The translations under genes were made by a program, and so were the position numbers. A model generated the notes under the pieces. That model worked only from the letters and a program-made list of their open reading frames with translations. It searched no databases and was not told the DNA's origin. A DNA stretch of 20,022 bases. It comes from Corinectria fuckeliana. Its lineage: Eukaryota; Ascomycota; Sordariomycetes; Hypocreales; Nectriaceae. The stretch is from positions 1-20,022 of the forward strand of contig WPDH01000037.1 in NCBI GenBank assembly GCA_019137255.1, in the 5' to 3' direction. Below, one piece after another: positions 11,244 to 20,022 of this stretch (its first letter is position 1; every line of letters begins with the position of its first letter).

Positions 11244-12443
11244 CAGTTTGTGTAGTAGGCTCTAGTCTTATCTTATTTTAAGATATAATTATCTTTAGTG
11301 TGAGCTTAAGATCTATACTAGCTATAAGTGAGTTGCTTTAAAGGGCAATATCTAGCTAGATAGCTAAAACTATAGTATTAGTAATACTACTTAAGATCAG
11401 CCTGTTTGCAGAAGGGGGAAATATTATAAAGGCTCTTTTCCTAGAGAAGGCCTCTCTCGCAGAGTTAGTCTGCTATTATCTTATTTTTAAAGCTAAGATA
11501 GAGCAAGGTCACCTTTTGTTTGTTAGCTCTTTAGAGGAGTGTAGCACAGGAGAAAATAGATCCTGGGTTTTTCTCTCTGAGTTTCTTTATAAGCTGCTTA
11601 GGTGTTAAGTTCTTAACTAAATCGACTTGTACTCTTATAGTAACTACCTGCCACTATTAGCATAATACTATACTACCTAGGAAGGTTTTCTAGACCTATC
11701 CTAGATCCCTCTCGCGGTTTTTTACTATTATTTTGTTATTAAAAAAGACTTGCTAGTTACTACTAGGGAGTTATCTTACAGCCTTAGCGTTTTCAGTCTA
11801 GGTGGTAAGGTTTATAGCTGTAACTACTTTAGTGTTTATATGTATATTAGGTTTAGAGGGGGCGGCTTTTTTGTTAACTTAGATAGTAACTTCCTGAGCC
11901 TAGGTTAGGGCTAAGGTGTGAATACACCCTAATTAGGATATGACTGCTGTGTAGAAGCGAGAGAGAGAGAGGGTATTAATTTTTTCTTTAATTTAGCGAA
12001 GGGTAGACTTAGTGTTAAGTCGGCTTTAGTTTAAGTCCTAAGGGATTATAGTATTTACATCTTAGCTTCGTAAGAGGGTGTAATATAAGGTGATTAGTTA
12101 GATAAGAAGGCTTTTTATTTCTTTAGCGGGAAGAGAGAAGGTAAGTTAGTTAGCTTTTAATAGTAGCTAGTTTATGTTAGGTTTATCTTAGTATTAGTAA
12201 GGTTACAGCTAGGCTTAGGGGTTTGCCTGTTCTGCTGTGTTATTTATATAGACAGATAATATAAGGCCTGAATTTAGGCCCCTTTTTACCGCTATATTTA
12301 CGCTTTAAGCTCAGCTTAGGTTTATAGTGATACCTAGATAGAATTAATATTCTTAAATTTGATACTAGTCTTCTTTTTGATTTTAGAGGTGTATCTAAGC
12401 TGATATATGCAAAAGAGTCTTTTTGTGTTAAATATAAGAGTAT
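11244..12443 (+). pseudogene. Second part of the island ORF in the -1 frame, unidentified
   Basis: About 400 codons in the -1 frame relative to the upstream ORF. It contains the longest undamaged stretches of the window: no stop from about 11358 to 11606 and again from about 11712 to 11900. The protein has a glycine-rich Arg-Gly-Gly-Gly-Phe-Phe motif near 11854-11872, a Cys pair near 11950, a charged Glu/Arg run near 11955-11975, and a hydrophobic C-terminal segment about 12355-12400. Other stops are TAA/TAG with occasional TGA. The frame ends close to where AT-saturated sequence resumes, suggesting that the island is one coding unit. No family is recognised. Confidence 0.5.
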
Positions 12444-13426
12444 TATAAATACTAGTTAAGCTTATAAAACTAACTAGTTCTTATAGTTAATTAAACTAAA
12501 TTTAATCTTAGTATATAAAGCTTAAATTTAGGTAAAAGTAACTACTTTTTAGTATATAAATAAATATATATTACTATCTTAAATATAAATACTTATAAGA
12601 TTTTTAATAAACTTAATAAGGTTTTACTATATAGTAGTAATAGTATAAATAGTATAGATAATATACTAGTAGCTAATAGTAAAAATACTTTTCTTCTTAT
12701 TATTCTAGTTATAGTAAGAAAGATAATAAAAGAAGTTCTAGTACTATTATATTATAAGAACTAACTTAGTAGAAATCTATTATTATAAAATTAGTATAAG
12801 TGCTTATAGCTTACTAAGTACTTATAATATATACCTAGCTATATTACTTATTTAAGGCTTTATAAATAGTATAGTAGAAAATAAAAAAACTATATATATA
12901 AGAATATAAAAAGAAATAGTATTTCTATTAAATATAATAAGAGTAGAGAATACTACTAGAAGGTATTTTAGAAAACTTCTTATCTAAGAAGGGGAAATTA
13001 ACTTTAGCCTAAGTGTAAAACTCTTTTAGTATTATAACTATAACTCTAAGGATTAATATTAATATATAAAAGCTAAACACTTAGTAAGTAGGTAAAAATA
13101 ATATTAAGAGGGTAAGAACTAATTAAATAGAAAAATATAAAGTTAAAAAAGAAAACTAATATATTAACTATAAATAAGAGAGTTCTAAAGAAGGTTATAA
13201 GAAAAAGAGAATCTTAAACTTAAGATAAATAAAAACCTAAAGTAAATATTTAGAGTATAAAATAAGTAAGCTCTTATATAATAGCCTAATAACCACTTAT
13301 ATAACACTTAGATTATAATAAACCTAATAATAAGCTATATTATTTCTATATAGTTAGTAAACTACTATATATATAAGAAAATAATAAACTTCTTTTTATA
13401 AAGAATAACACCTTAAGATAAGACTT
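12444..13426 (+). pseudogene. RIP-degraded + strand coding-like sequence before the 3' LTR, unidentified
   Basis: AT-saturated again. From about 12730 to 13426 at least one + strand frame is hydrophilic, Lys/Gln/Asn-rich and broken only by TAA/TAG. It has no motif I recognise. It sits between the island and a polypurine tract plus LTR, so it may be the 3' end of element A interrupted by the island. The first 250 bases show nothing recognisable. Confidence 0.35.
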
Positions 13427-13440
13427 AAAGGGGGAGAAAA
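13427..13440 (+). other. Polypurine tract (plus-strand primer site) of element A
   Basis: AAAGGGGGAGAAAA, all purine, four bases before the LTR at 13445. LTR retrotransposons prime plus-strand DNA synthesis from such a tract immediately 5' of the 3' LTR. This supports reading the LTR at 13445 as a 3' LTR on the + strand. Confidence 0.75.
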
Positions 13441-13444
13441 TAAT

Positions 13445-13649
13445 TATAATAGTTAGTACTAACTTTATTAATACCTAATATAAGCTTTTAAGGCTTAACC
13501 TTAAGGCTTGCTTAAATAGTAAGTTAGTAGCCCTTTTAAGAATACTAGATAAGCACTTACTAAATACTTATTAAGTAGAAGCTTTATAATATACTAATAC
13601 CTACCTTTATAATCTTTATATTTACACCTTAGTAAGACTAACTCTTATA
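13445..13649 (+). repeat. 3' LTR of gypsy element A (205 bp)
   Basis: A 205-bp sequence that aligns without gaps to 18942-19146. I count 16 differences, all transitions. The better-preserved copy begins TGTAA and both end TTATA; the ends were probably the TGTAA...TTACA inverted termini common in LTRs. The polypurine tract precedes it, and chromodomain sequence of another element (B) starts directly after it. Five bases GTAAA follow; the matching target-site copy would be upstream of the window. Confidence 0.8.
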
Positions 13650-13830
13650 GTAAAAGGTTAAGAAAGTAGTTAACTATAAGAAAAATATAAGATAAATATT
13701 CTACTAAGTTAAATAGGTAGAGTAGCTAGTAAAATATAACACTTAAGAGCTAGTAGCTTACTTAGAGAATATAATAAAGTTAGTATAATAGTATTATAAG
13801 TAGAGAAAGTAAATATATAAGAAATAAGAT
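13650..13830 (+). pseudogene. Chromodomain of a second gypsy element, B
   Basis: Related to but distinct from 4681-4835. It reads Ile-Phe-Tyr-stop-Val-Lys-stop from 13696, then Val-Lys-Tyr-Asn-Thr-stop-Glu-Leu, then Tyr-Leu-Glu-Asn, matching the chromodomain core with Trp codons turned to stops. It starts abruptly at the end of the 13445-13649 LTR, as expected if element A inserted into the pol gene of B just before its chromodomain. The rest of B would lie upstream of the window. Confidence 0.82.
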
Positions 13831-14030
13831 AATAAATAAATAAACTATAATACTAAAAGCGTAATAAAAACACAAATTACTAGTAATACCTAAATAGCTA
13901 GATACTACTAAAAAAATAAACTATTAGGTACTACTAGAGTTACTACTAATTAAAAAAAACTAATAGCTACTAACTTAACACTTAAAGCTAAAAGAGTCTT
14001 ATAAAGAATATAAATTATAATAGAGATTAC
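13831..14030 (+). pseudogene. Post-chromodomain tail of element B
   Basis: Hydrophilic Lys/Asn/Thr-rich continuation of the element B frame with RIP-type stops. One of the very few CpG dinucleotides outside the island is at about 13859. No LTR of B is recognisable after it. Confidence 0.45.
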
Positions 14031-15770
14031 TTTTAGGACTTTTTTACTAAGGTGTTATAAAAAGCAGAAGGTAAGAATATAATATTAGAAATACTTAACT
14101 TATTAGACTTTAAAAAATAAGTTTTTAGAGGTGTATACTTAGCCTGCTTAAGAGGGTAAGTAGAGGGTAAGAGTAACTTACTACTAGAATTAATAACTTA
14201 AGTAGGCATCTTAGGGATCTTAGTCTTATAAGTATACTTATAAATAGTAGAAGCTAAGATAAAAGAGGGGTTAGTAATATCTAGATAACTAGCAGAATAA
14301 TAAGAAGTTATTAAAGCTTAAGTAATAAGAGAAGAGACAGCTAATAGGTCTAACCCTAAAGAAGAGGCTTAAGTGTTAAAGTCTAGCTTAAAAGCTAGGT
14401 TATTAGAGAGCTAAAAGCTCTTTAGGTTATCTAAGATTTAAATACTATTAGGAGACTAAATAATAAGAGATAAAAAAGCTAAGAGAGAGGTAGTATAAGT
14501 GTGAGTAATAAGTAAAGTAATAGTAGGCTTAGTAGAAGTCTTATTAAGATTAGAGATAAAAATAAAAGTAGAGTATAAGCAAGTAATAAGTAAGATAGTA
14601 GTAAATAAAGTAAAAAACTTAATATTAGAACTACTAAACTTAGACTTAATATTATAAGAAGAGCTATTAATAGCCTTATAGTAAAAAGGTTTTTAGTTTA
14701 AAAAGCTAACTTAGTATACTAAGGCTTAAGCACTATAATTATAAGCCTTAATAATAGTAAAGATAGTAGTATACTTAATAGATATAAGAAAAGCTTAAAG
14801 TATTTTCTTTTTAATATTAGTAATAAAAGTAATAAATATATAAAGTAGTTAAAAAACTATTATATAAATAGTAAGAATAGTATTATTATTATAAAGATAA
14901 AAAGGCTAAGCAGTCTTAATATAATAATCTAATTTAGTTAGAGAAATATTCTCTAAGAGACTAGCATCTTAGTATAACCTTAGAGTGTTAATAGTAGTCT
15001 AAGCTTTAATTAACTAAAATAAGAAACTAAGTACTTTCTTAGTTAACTAGCTAGACTTCTTAGTACTAGTGCTAGTAATACTAAACAAGCTGTTAGTAAG
15101 AGTTTAAAAAGTAAATATAGTCTTATTAGTAGTATACTAAATATACTAGTATAATATGCTAAATAAAGGCTTATAAAGAGTTACTTAGCAACTAGAGGAA
15201 TACTTCTTAGGGTTATTATAAAAGTAATATATAGTTAACTTATTCTAAAAGACTATTATAGTATTATAAAACTCTAAAAAAATCTTAAAAGATATTAATA
15301 ATATATAAAAAGCAGTAAGAACTTAATAAACTTATAGTAATATACTTCTGCTTAAATTACTTATAATAAATATAATAAGCTTTAAAAGAACTATAAATAT
15401 ATAGTAGACTAAACTAGTTAGCTTTTTATATTAGATAAAAAAAGTAAGAGATATTCTTAATAAATATCTAGTTAAAAAGAGTGTTTTTATTAAACTAATA
15501 AAAAATATTCTTTATATAAATAAGAGATATTTAGGTAATAAATTAGTAATAGTAAAATAAGCAGACTAATAATAATACTTTAATAGTTTAAGTATTATAA
15601 GTAATAAAAGAAAGTAGTAAAGTAAAATAACTTATAAAGGTTTAAAAAGAGAGAACTAAATAATAAAAGATATTATAAAAAAGTTAGTATAAGTAAGAGA
15701 AAGAAAAAGAAAATAAATAAGTATATTAATATAGTTTATAGCTTAATAGCTACTAATAGGCTGTTAACTA
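14031..15770. pseudogene. RIP-degraded low-complexity coding-like region, strand uncertain
   Basis: About 1.7 kb where a single frame can be followed on either strand with only TAA/TAG stops. The + strand reading is rich in Ser, Arg, Lys, Asn and Gln like a disordered region. The - strand reading is Ser/Thr/Pro-rich at its end. No motif decides. It could be the Gag-like ORF1 of a LINE or gypsy element, or element B sequence. I see no terminal repeats at its edges. Confidence 0.3.
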
Positions 15771-16280
15771 ATAAGCTTACTATTAATATAAAGCCTTATA
15801 GCTAATAGCTATATAATAGCTATAAAGTAAGTGTTAACTAACTATTATATTACTATAATAACTAAGGTCTTAAGTAATAGTAGTATAGTAATAATAAAAT
15901 AATATTAATTATAATAACTAAGAATAGACTTATATATTTAAAGACTAGATAGCTAAAAAAGAGAGTAATTATAAGAAGATAAGCTTATAACCTAAAAGAC
16001 TAGCCCTAAGAGAAACTAGTACTAAGCTAAGTAAAGTATACTAAGAGTATAAAAGCTACTAAGTAGGATTACTTAGTAATCTTAGTAAGTAGTTTATAAC
16101 TACTTGCTAAGTTAAAGTCTTATAATATATAAATACTTACTTTAGAACTTTCTATCTTATCTTAATTAGCTAACTTTTATAATAGAAATATAAAAAAGTT
16201 TTTATATAGTGTTAATATAATACTAATAGTACTATATACTAATATATACTAGGATTTTCCTAGGATTTTATAATACTAGT
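15771..16280. other. AT-saturated stretch with short palindromes, no gene seen
   Basis: No convincing reading frame. It contains a near-palindrome of TAGCTAT/ATAGCTA units about 15805-15835, and a short stem (ACTAAGTA...TACTTAGT, four-base loop) near 16060. Both are the kind of structure a four-letter-poor RIPed sequence produces by chance. Confidence 0.4.
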
Positions 16281-17900
16281 TAAAGCTAGTAAACTCTAAT
16301 ATAAAGTATCTTATAATAGTTTTTAATAGTAAGATACTAGCTATTAAGACAGCTTAACTTAGTAATAAGAGATTTCTATTAGTTTTAATCTTAAAAATAA
16401 AAGATTTTTTATAAGTTCTTTTTAGCCTTTTTTTAGCTATACTTATTTATTATATACTTAACTTATTACTAAACTATAAGGTTAAAATACTAAGTAAAGT
16501 AAATATCTTATTTATCTCTAGTAATATTATAGCTATTTATATATAACTTAAAGCTTATAAGAAAATTAGTTATATTAAGTCTTATAAATTACTAGTAGAA
16601 AAAAAGAATAAGTTTTTAAGACTTTATAAATAATAACTTCTTAATAAGCTTAGTTAGAAGGTAGTATAACCTAAAATTAGTTAGAGAGAGTATTAAAGTT
16701 ATAGTCCTAATAAGAGTTAAGAATCCTAAAAGAGTTATAATAGTAAGTATAAAACTAAAGAAAAGAAAATTAGAAGAAGTTATTCTACTTAAAAGTATTA
16801 TATCTAATAGTTATAAGAATTATTATCTTTTTTTACCTTTTAGCTTAGAAAGTATAAGTAAAATTATTTTTAGCTTAAGAGTTTTCTAGTTAAGTTAGAA
16901 AAGTAACTTACTAGTAGTTATAGTTCTTTTATTTAAGACTTAGTTATAATTAGATAATAATAAGACTAATAAGACTAAGAGTATTACTATAAGGTTTATT
17001 ATAAAAATTTATATAGTAATAAGTCTTATACTAAAAGTAATTTTTAGTTATCTTAAGGTTTTTAAAAGTAAGATTCTTAATAATAGCTTTTTTTACTTTT
17101 ATACTTACTTTATATAGTATTTAATTTCTAGATTCTCTAGTAAGACTAGCCTTTCTAACTTAAGTAAAGCTTTTACTATTAACTACTATTTTCTAGTATT
17201 TATTTTAATCTTATATAATCTTAATTCTAAAAAGTATTAGAGTAGTTTTATATTTATTATTAAATATTATTTAATATTATTTAGTAAGTAAAAAAGATTT
17301 ATAAAATTATTATTAATCTTTTTAATAAAAGGCTTTTACTATCCTAAAAGTATTAAATCTAATAAGATAATACTACTTAATAATCTTTAAGAATCTAAAG
17401 CTAGGTATAAAGTTAGTTTTAAGGTCTTATTTTCTTCTCTTTTTTAATATTATTTATTATCTTTAAGTATCTCTCTCTCTTCTCTTTTAGCTCTTATCTA
17501 GTGTATTAAGCTCTAGTAGTAGCTAAAAGGTGCTTATTAGTATAACTAGGTTTTATAACCTAGCTATACTAACTTATTATTCTATTATAACCTCTAAATT
17601 TATTAGTAGGGGATATAGTTAGTATAAACTAACTACTTAACTAAAAATATTAGCTTAAAAGAGAAGATATATAAATAAGATTATAACTTAAGTAACTATA
17701 AAAGATATAAAATAGGTTAAACTGCTTTTAAGTATTAGATTTAACACTTTTAAAAGCAATCTAGCTAGTAAGAATAAAAATAAATAATAAGAGCTATTAT
17801 AACAGCTAGGTAAGATAAGATAAAAAGTAATAAAAGGTAAGATTAAAATTAAGAAGAAAAAAAGTATTATCTTTTATTAAGATTAGGTAAGATAACTACT
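16281..17900 (+). pseudogene. Degraded Gln/Ser/Tyr-rich coding-like region upstream of the LINE RNase H
   Basis: + strand reading around 16620-16960 and again around 17460-17900 is hydrophilic, rich in Ser, Gln, Tyr, Lys and Asn, with RIP-type stops. The two parts are not in the same frame, and in between two frames look equally plausible. It resembles disordered Gag/ORF1-type sequence and lies upstream of the LINE RNase H. No reverse transcriptase motif is visible here, so if this belongs to the same LINE the RT part is deleted or unrecognisable. Confidence 0.3.
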
Positions 17901-17949
17901 TTAAGTAGTAACTACTTATAGTTAAGCCTTATATATATTAAAACTCTTA

Positions 17950-18941
17950 TACTAATTAGTACTATTATAATAGTCTTAATAAATATAGTAATAATATTTA
18001 AATCTTTCTCTTATCTTATTTTTTACTAGATAATATATAAAGATAAACTCCTACTTAACTTTAGTAATAAAATAAAAGTAATAGTAAAATTTAACACTTA
18101 GGTAAGTATAGTAAAAAAATTATATATAGTTATCTATATAAACAGGTTTAAACTCTTAGAGAAAAGTAACTTATATAATACCTTAAGAGTAAACTATAAA
18201 TATACTATCTTTAAGAATAACTAGCTAGTATATATAAGCTACTACTTGTTATATAAGATAAAAGTCTTTAATATTAAGACAGAAGGTATAATATAAGGTT
18301 TAGCTAAAGCCTTATAACTCTTCTTTTAGAACCCTATCTTAATATACCTTAATAACTCTATTATACTTTATAAACTATAAGAAAACCTATTAAACTTATT
18401 ATAAGATGTTTTTATCACTTACTATAAAACTATAAAGACTTATAAAGCTAAGATTAAATTATACTAAGCCTTAAAATACTCTAATATTATAAGAAATAAG
18501 ACTATTAACTACCTAGTAAAGTAGAAGGTATAAGCTAAACTCTTAAAGTATCTACTTTTAACTTATAGTTATATTAAGAGGTAGATTAAAATTAAGAATT
18601 AGTTTAACTTTAACAACTAGTAGTATAATAAGAGCTTAATAAGCTATAGCCTACTAAGGCTTAACACCTCTCTTAAGCTTATAAAAAAACTAAAGCTTTC
18701 TTAAGATAAACTATATTATCTTTTTATAGCCTACTTAAGCTATAAAGACTTTACTAAATATTATAGTAGGTTTAAACACTAAGATGCTAAAAATACCTAC
18801 TCTTATAAGAAGAAGAAGTTACTTACTTATATCTTTATATACTAAAAAGCTAAATAGTACTAGTTATAAACTACTCTAAAAGGTAGTATACTAGCTATAC
18901 TAAAATCTTAATAGATATCTTATATTAAGAGGGCTTAAGAC
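17950..18941 (+). pseudogene. RNase H and C-terminal part of a Tad1-like LINE, cut by element C
   Basis: 3' end of a non-LTR retrotransposon ORF2. The RNase H core is in one frame: Ile-Asn-Arg (18138-18146) for Thr-Asp-Gly, the catalytic Glu kept at 18282-18284 in a Thr-Glu-Gly context, and Tyr-Leu-Asn-Asn-Ser (18345-18359) for Tyr-Leu-Asp-Asn-Ser. Farther on are remnants of the Asn-Glu-x-Ala-Asp-x-Leu-Ala-Lys block (about 18495-18520). The C-terminal stretch near 18735-18840 resembles the His/Cys-rich end of fungal LINE proteins (Tyr-x-Arg-Phe-x-His-x-Asp-Ala, then a Cys-poor remnant). The frame runs directly into the LTR at 18942, so the LINE C-terminus is interrupted. Two RNase H aspartates are now Asn. 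Confidence 0.75.
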
Positions 18942-19146
18942 TGTAATAGTTAGCACTAACTTTATTAACACCTAATATAAGCTTTTAGGGCTTAACTTTA
19001 GGGCTTGCTTAAATAGTAAGCTAGCAGCTTTTTTAAGAATACTAGATAAGTACTTACTAAATACTTATTAAGTAGAAGCTTTATAATATACTAATACCTA
19101 CTTTTATAATCTTTATATTTATACTCTAATAAGACTAACTCTTATA
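18942..19146 (+). repeat. 5' LTR of gypsy element C (205 bp)
   Basis: Same length as 13445-13649 and ungapped against it, with only transition differences. It begins TGTAATAG, keeping the canonical TG, and ends CTCTTATA (probably TTACA before RIP). It is inserted in the LINE frame immediately after 18941. Gag-like sequence follows, so this is a 5' LTR on the + strand. The bases after it (ATCCTTTTAC) are not a primer-binding site I can assign to a tRNA. Confidence 0.82.
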
Positions 19147-20022
19147 ATCCTTTTACTTTTATACTCTACTTAGGTTATTAGTATATAATATAAAATAAGA
19201 GGTTATATAAGATTCTCTATAGAGTATAGTAAGTATATAATAAGTATAGAATAACTATTAATAATAATAAATAAACTTATACTTACTAATTAGGTAGAGA
19301 AAGAGATTAATCTAATTAATACCCTCTTTATAGAGGAGAGACCCTCTTAAGAAATACCTTTTATACTAAATCTTATACTAGGCTAAGAGGTATCACTAGA
19401 AAGAATACTCTCTCTCTTATATAAAGCTAGGTTATAATAAGTACTAAGAGAGGACTTAGAGACTACTTATAAAGATTATAATCTTAATAAGAGAGAAACC
19501 CTAATATTAAATATATATAATAATAATAAGAACTAATTATTTATATAATCCTAATTATATATAAGATAATAATCCTAATTAAGAACCTTCTTAGAATATT
19601 ATTACTAAGTGATTAGCCTTAAAAAAGATATTTTAACCTTTTAGGAATTAGTCTTAATAATAGTATTTTAATAAGAAGAGGACTATAAAATATAAGAGGA
19701 AGATTATTAATTCTAGAAATAGCTACTTAAAAAGCTAGCTATAAAATCTAGTAGTAATAAGCTAAAAGAGTATAAAAGACTATTTTAATACTTTTATAAG
19801 TCTCTTAAGAAAGATATAATAAGTATATAAATTAATAATTAGATTTATACTATATAGTTAGTAAATAATATATAAGAGTTTATAACTTATTACTAGAAAA
19901 TACTCTAGTTAACTATCTACCTTTTTAAAATCCTATAAATAGAATAAAAAGACTACTTAAGTACTATATAAAACCTCTTATAGTTAGACTTTATAAACTT
20001 TATAAGAAGACTATATATAAAT
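19147..20022 (+). pseudogene. Leader and Gag N-terminal part of element C, truncated by the window edge
   Basis: About 100 bases after the LTR show nothing recognisable. From about 19290 a Glu/Lys/Leu-rich frame with RIP-type stops runs to the window end. It is in phase with the Gag frame at position 1 of the window: both copies use the same codons across the 339-base repeat. It may form a coiled coil around 19620-19800. No ATG start survives that I can defend. Reverse transcriptase and the rest of C lie beyond the window. Confidence 0.65.
19684..20022 (+). repeat. Direct repeat, copy 2 (gag of C)
   Basis: Partner of 1-339, offset 19683 bases, same orientation. This copy keeps C or G at several sites where copy 1 has T or A, and the reverse, so the two copies were mutated independently. 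Confidence 0.93.

Larger units (their letters stand above)
5973..11253 (+). pseudogene. Very long unidentified reading frame (about 1,750 codons), RIP-interrupted
   Basis: One frame beginning at the ATG at 5973 stays protein-like for more than 5 kb. Nearly all in-frame stops are TAA or TAG, as expected from RIP at Gln and Trp codons; only rare TGA occurs (near 7437 and 10175). One stop-free stretch is about 8434-8590. Visible traits: a hydrophilic, possibly coiled segment about 6930-7070; a Leu-rich hydrophobic stretch about 9630-9715 that could be a membrane segment or buried core; mixed charged/hydrophobic globular-looking sequence about 8505-9350 and 10240-10740. I found no reverse transcriptase, integrase, helicase, transposase or polymerase motif and do not recognise the product. 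Coding continues in the -1 frame after about 11240. Codon use and CpG content differ from the flanking gypsy genes. Confidence 0.55.
5640..12443. other. GC-richer, less RIP-damaged island inside element A
   Basis: Composition changes abruptly near 5640 and reverts near 12443. Inside, CpG is common (for example about 5948, 6725-6750, 6863, 11447), runs of C and G occur, and CA/TG are thinned but not removed. Outside, CpG is almost absent. The island contains one long + strand coding unit starting at 5973. It is either a younger insertion, a segment exposed to fewer RIP cycles, or captured low-copy DNA. I found no terminal repeats or target duplication at its edges by eye. Confidence 0.75.

Noticed and set aside
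13445..13649. LINE 3' UTR instead of LTR
   Set aside because: The sequence upstream of this copy is not LINE RNase H, a polypurine tract precedes it, the copy at 18942 starts with TG, and gag shared with element A lies downstream of 18942. LTR fits better, though not proven.
15800..15840. Terminal inverted repeats of a DNA transposon
   Set aside because: The palindromic text is built of TAGCTA/TATA units common in this base-poor sequence, with no paired copy at a distance and no TA target pattern that stands out.
1..20022. AT-rich mitochondrial or plasmid DNA
   Set aside because: Nuclear gypsy and LINE motifs are in order, with RIP-type transitions between copies. Reading TGA as Trp would not remove the TAA/TAG stops that dominate.

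Overview
The window is eukaryotic and looks like an AT-rich, gene-poor repeat block of a filamentous ascomycete (Pezizomycotina). The main sign is repeat-induced point mutation (RIP): CpA/TpG are largely replaced by TpA, reading frames are full of TAA and TAG, and the two repeat pairs I could align differ only by transitions. I see no intact host gene, tRNA, rRNA, CRISPR array or bacterial feature. All recognisable coding material is dead transposon sequence, except possibly one unidentified block in the middle.

Layout. (1) 1-5640: element A, a Ty3/gypsy chromovirus on the + strand, entered part-way through gag. In order it has gag with a CCHC zinc knuckle, reverse transcriptase, RNase H, integrase, chromodomain and a hydrophilic tail. 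Nearly every catalytic Asp has become Asn, and most zinc ligands have become Tyr. (2) 5640-12443: a clearly more GC-rich island that keeps CpG. It holds one very long + strand reading frame with an ATG at 5973, running to about 11250 and then apparently continuing in the -1 frame to about 12443. I do not recognise its product. (3) 12444-13444: RIP-degraded + strand sequence ending in a polypurine tract. (4) 13445-13649: a 205-bp LTR, probably the 3' LTR of A. (5) 13650-14030: the chromodomain and tail of a second gypsy element, B, into which A seems to have inserted. (6) 14030-17900: degraded low-complexity coding-like sequence of uncertain origin. (7) About 17950-18941: the RNase H and C-terminal part of a Tad1-like LINE. 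It is cut at 18942 by (8) the 5' LTR of a third gypsy copy, C (18942-19146), followed by its leader and gag. Positions 19684-20022 repeat 1-339 without gaps.

The picture is nested retrotransposons silenced by RIP. The main unknown is the island: a more than 6 kb coding unit, less damaged than its surroundings, lying where an env-like or transduced gene would lie, between pol and the 3' LTR of a gypsy element.
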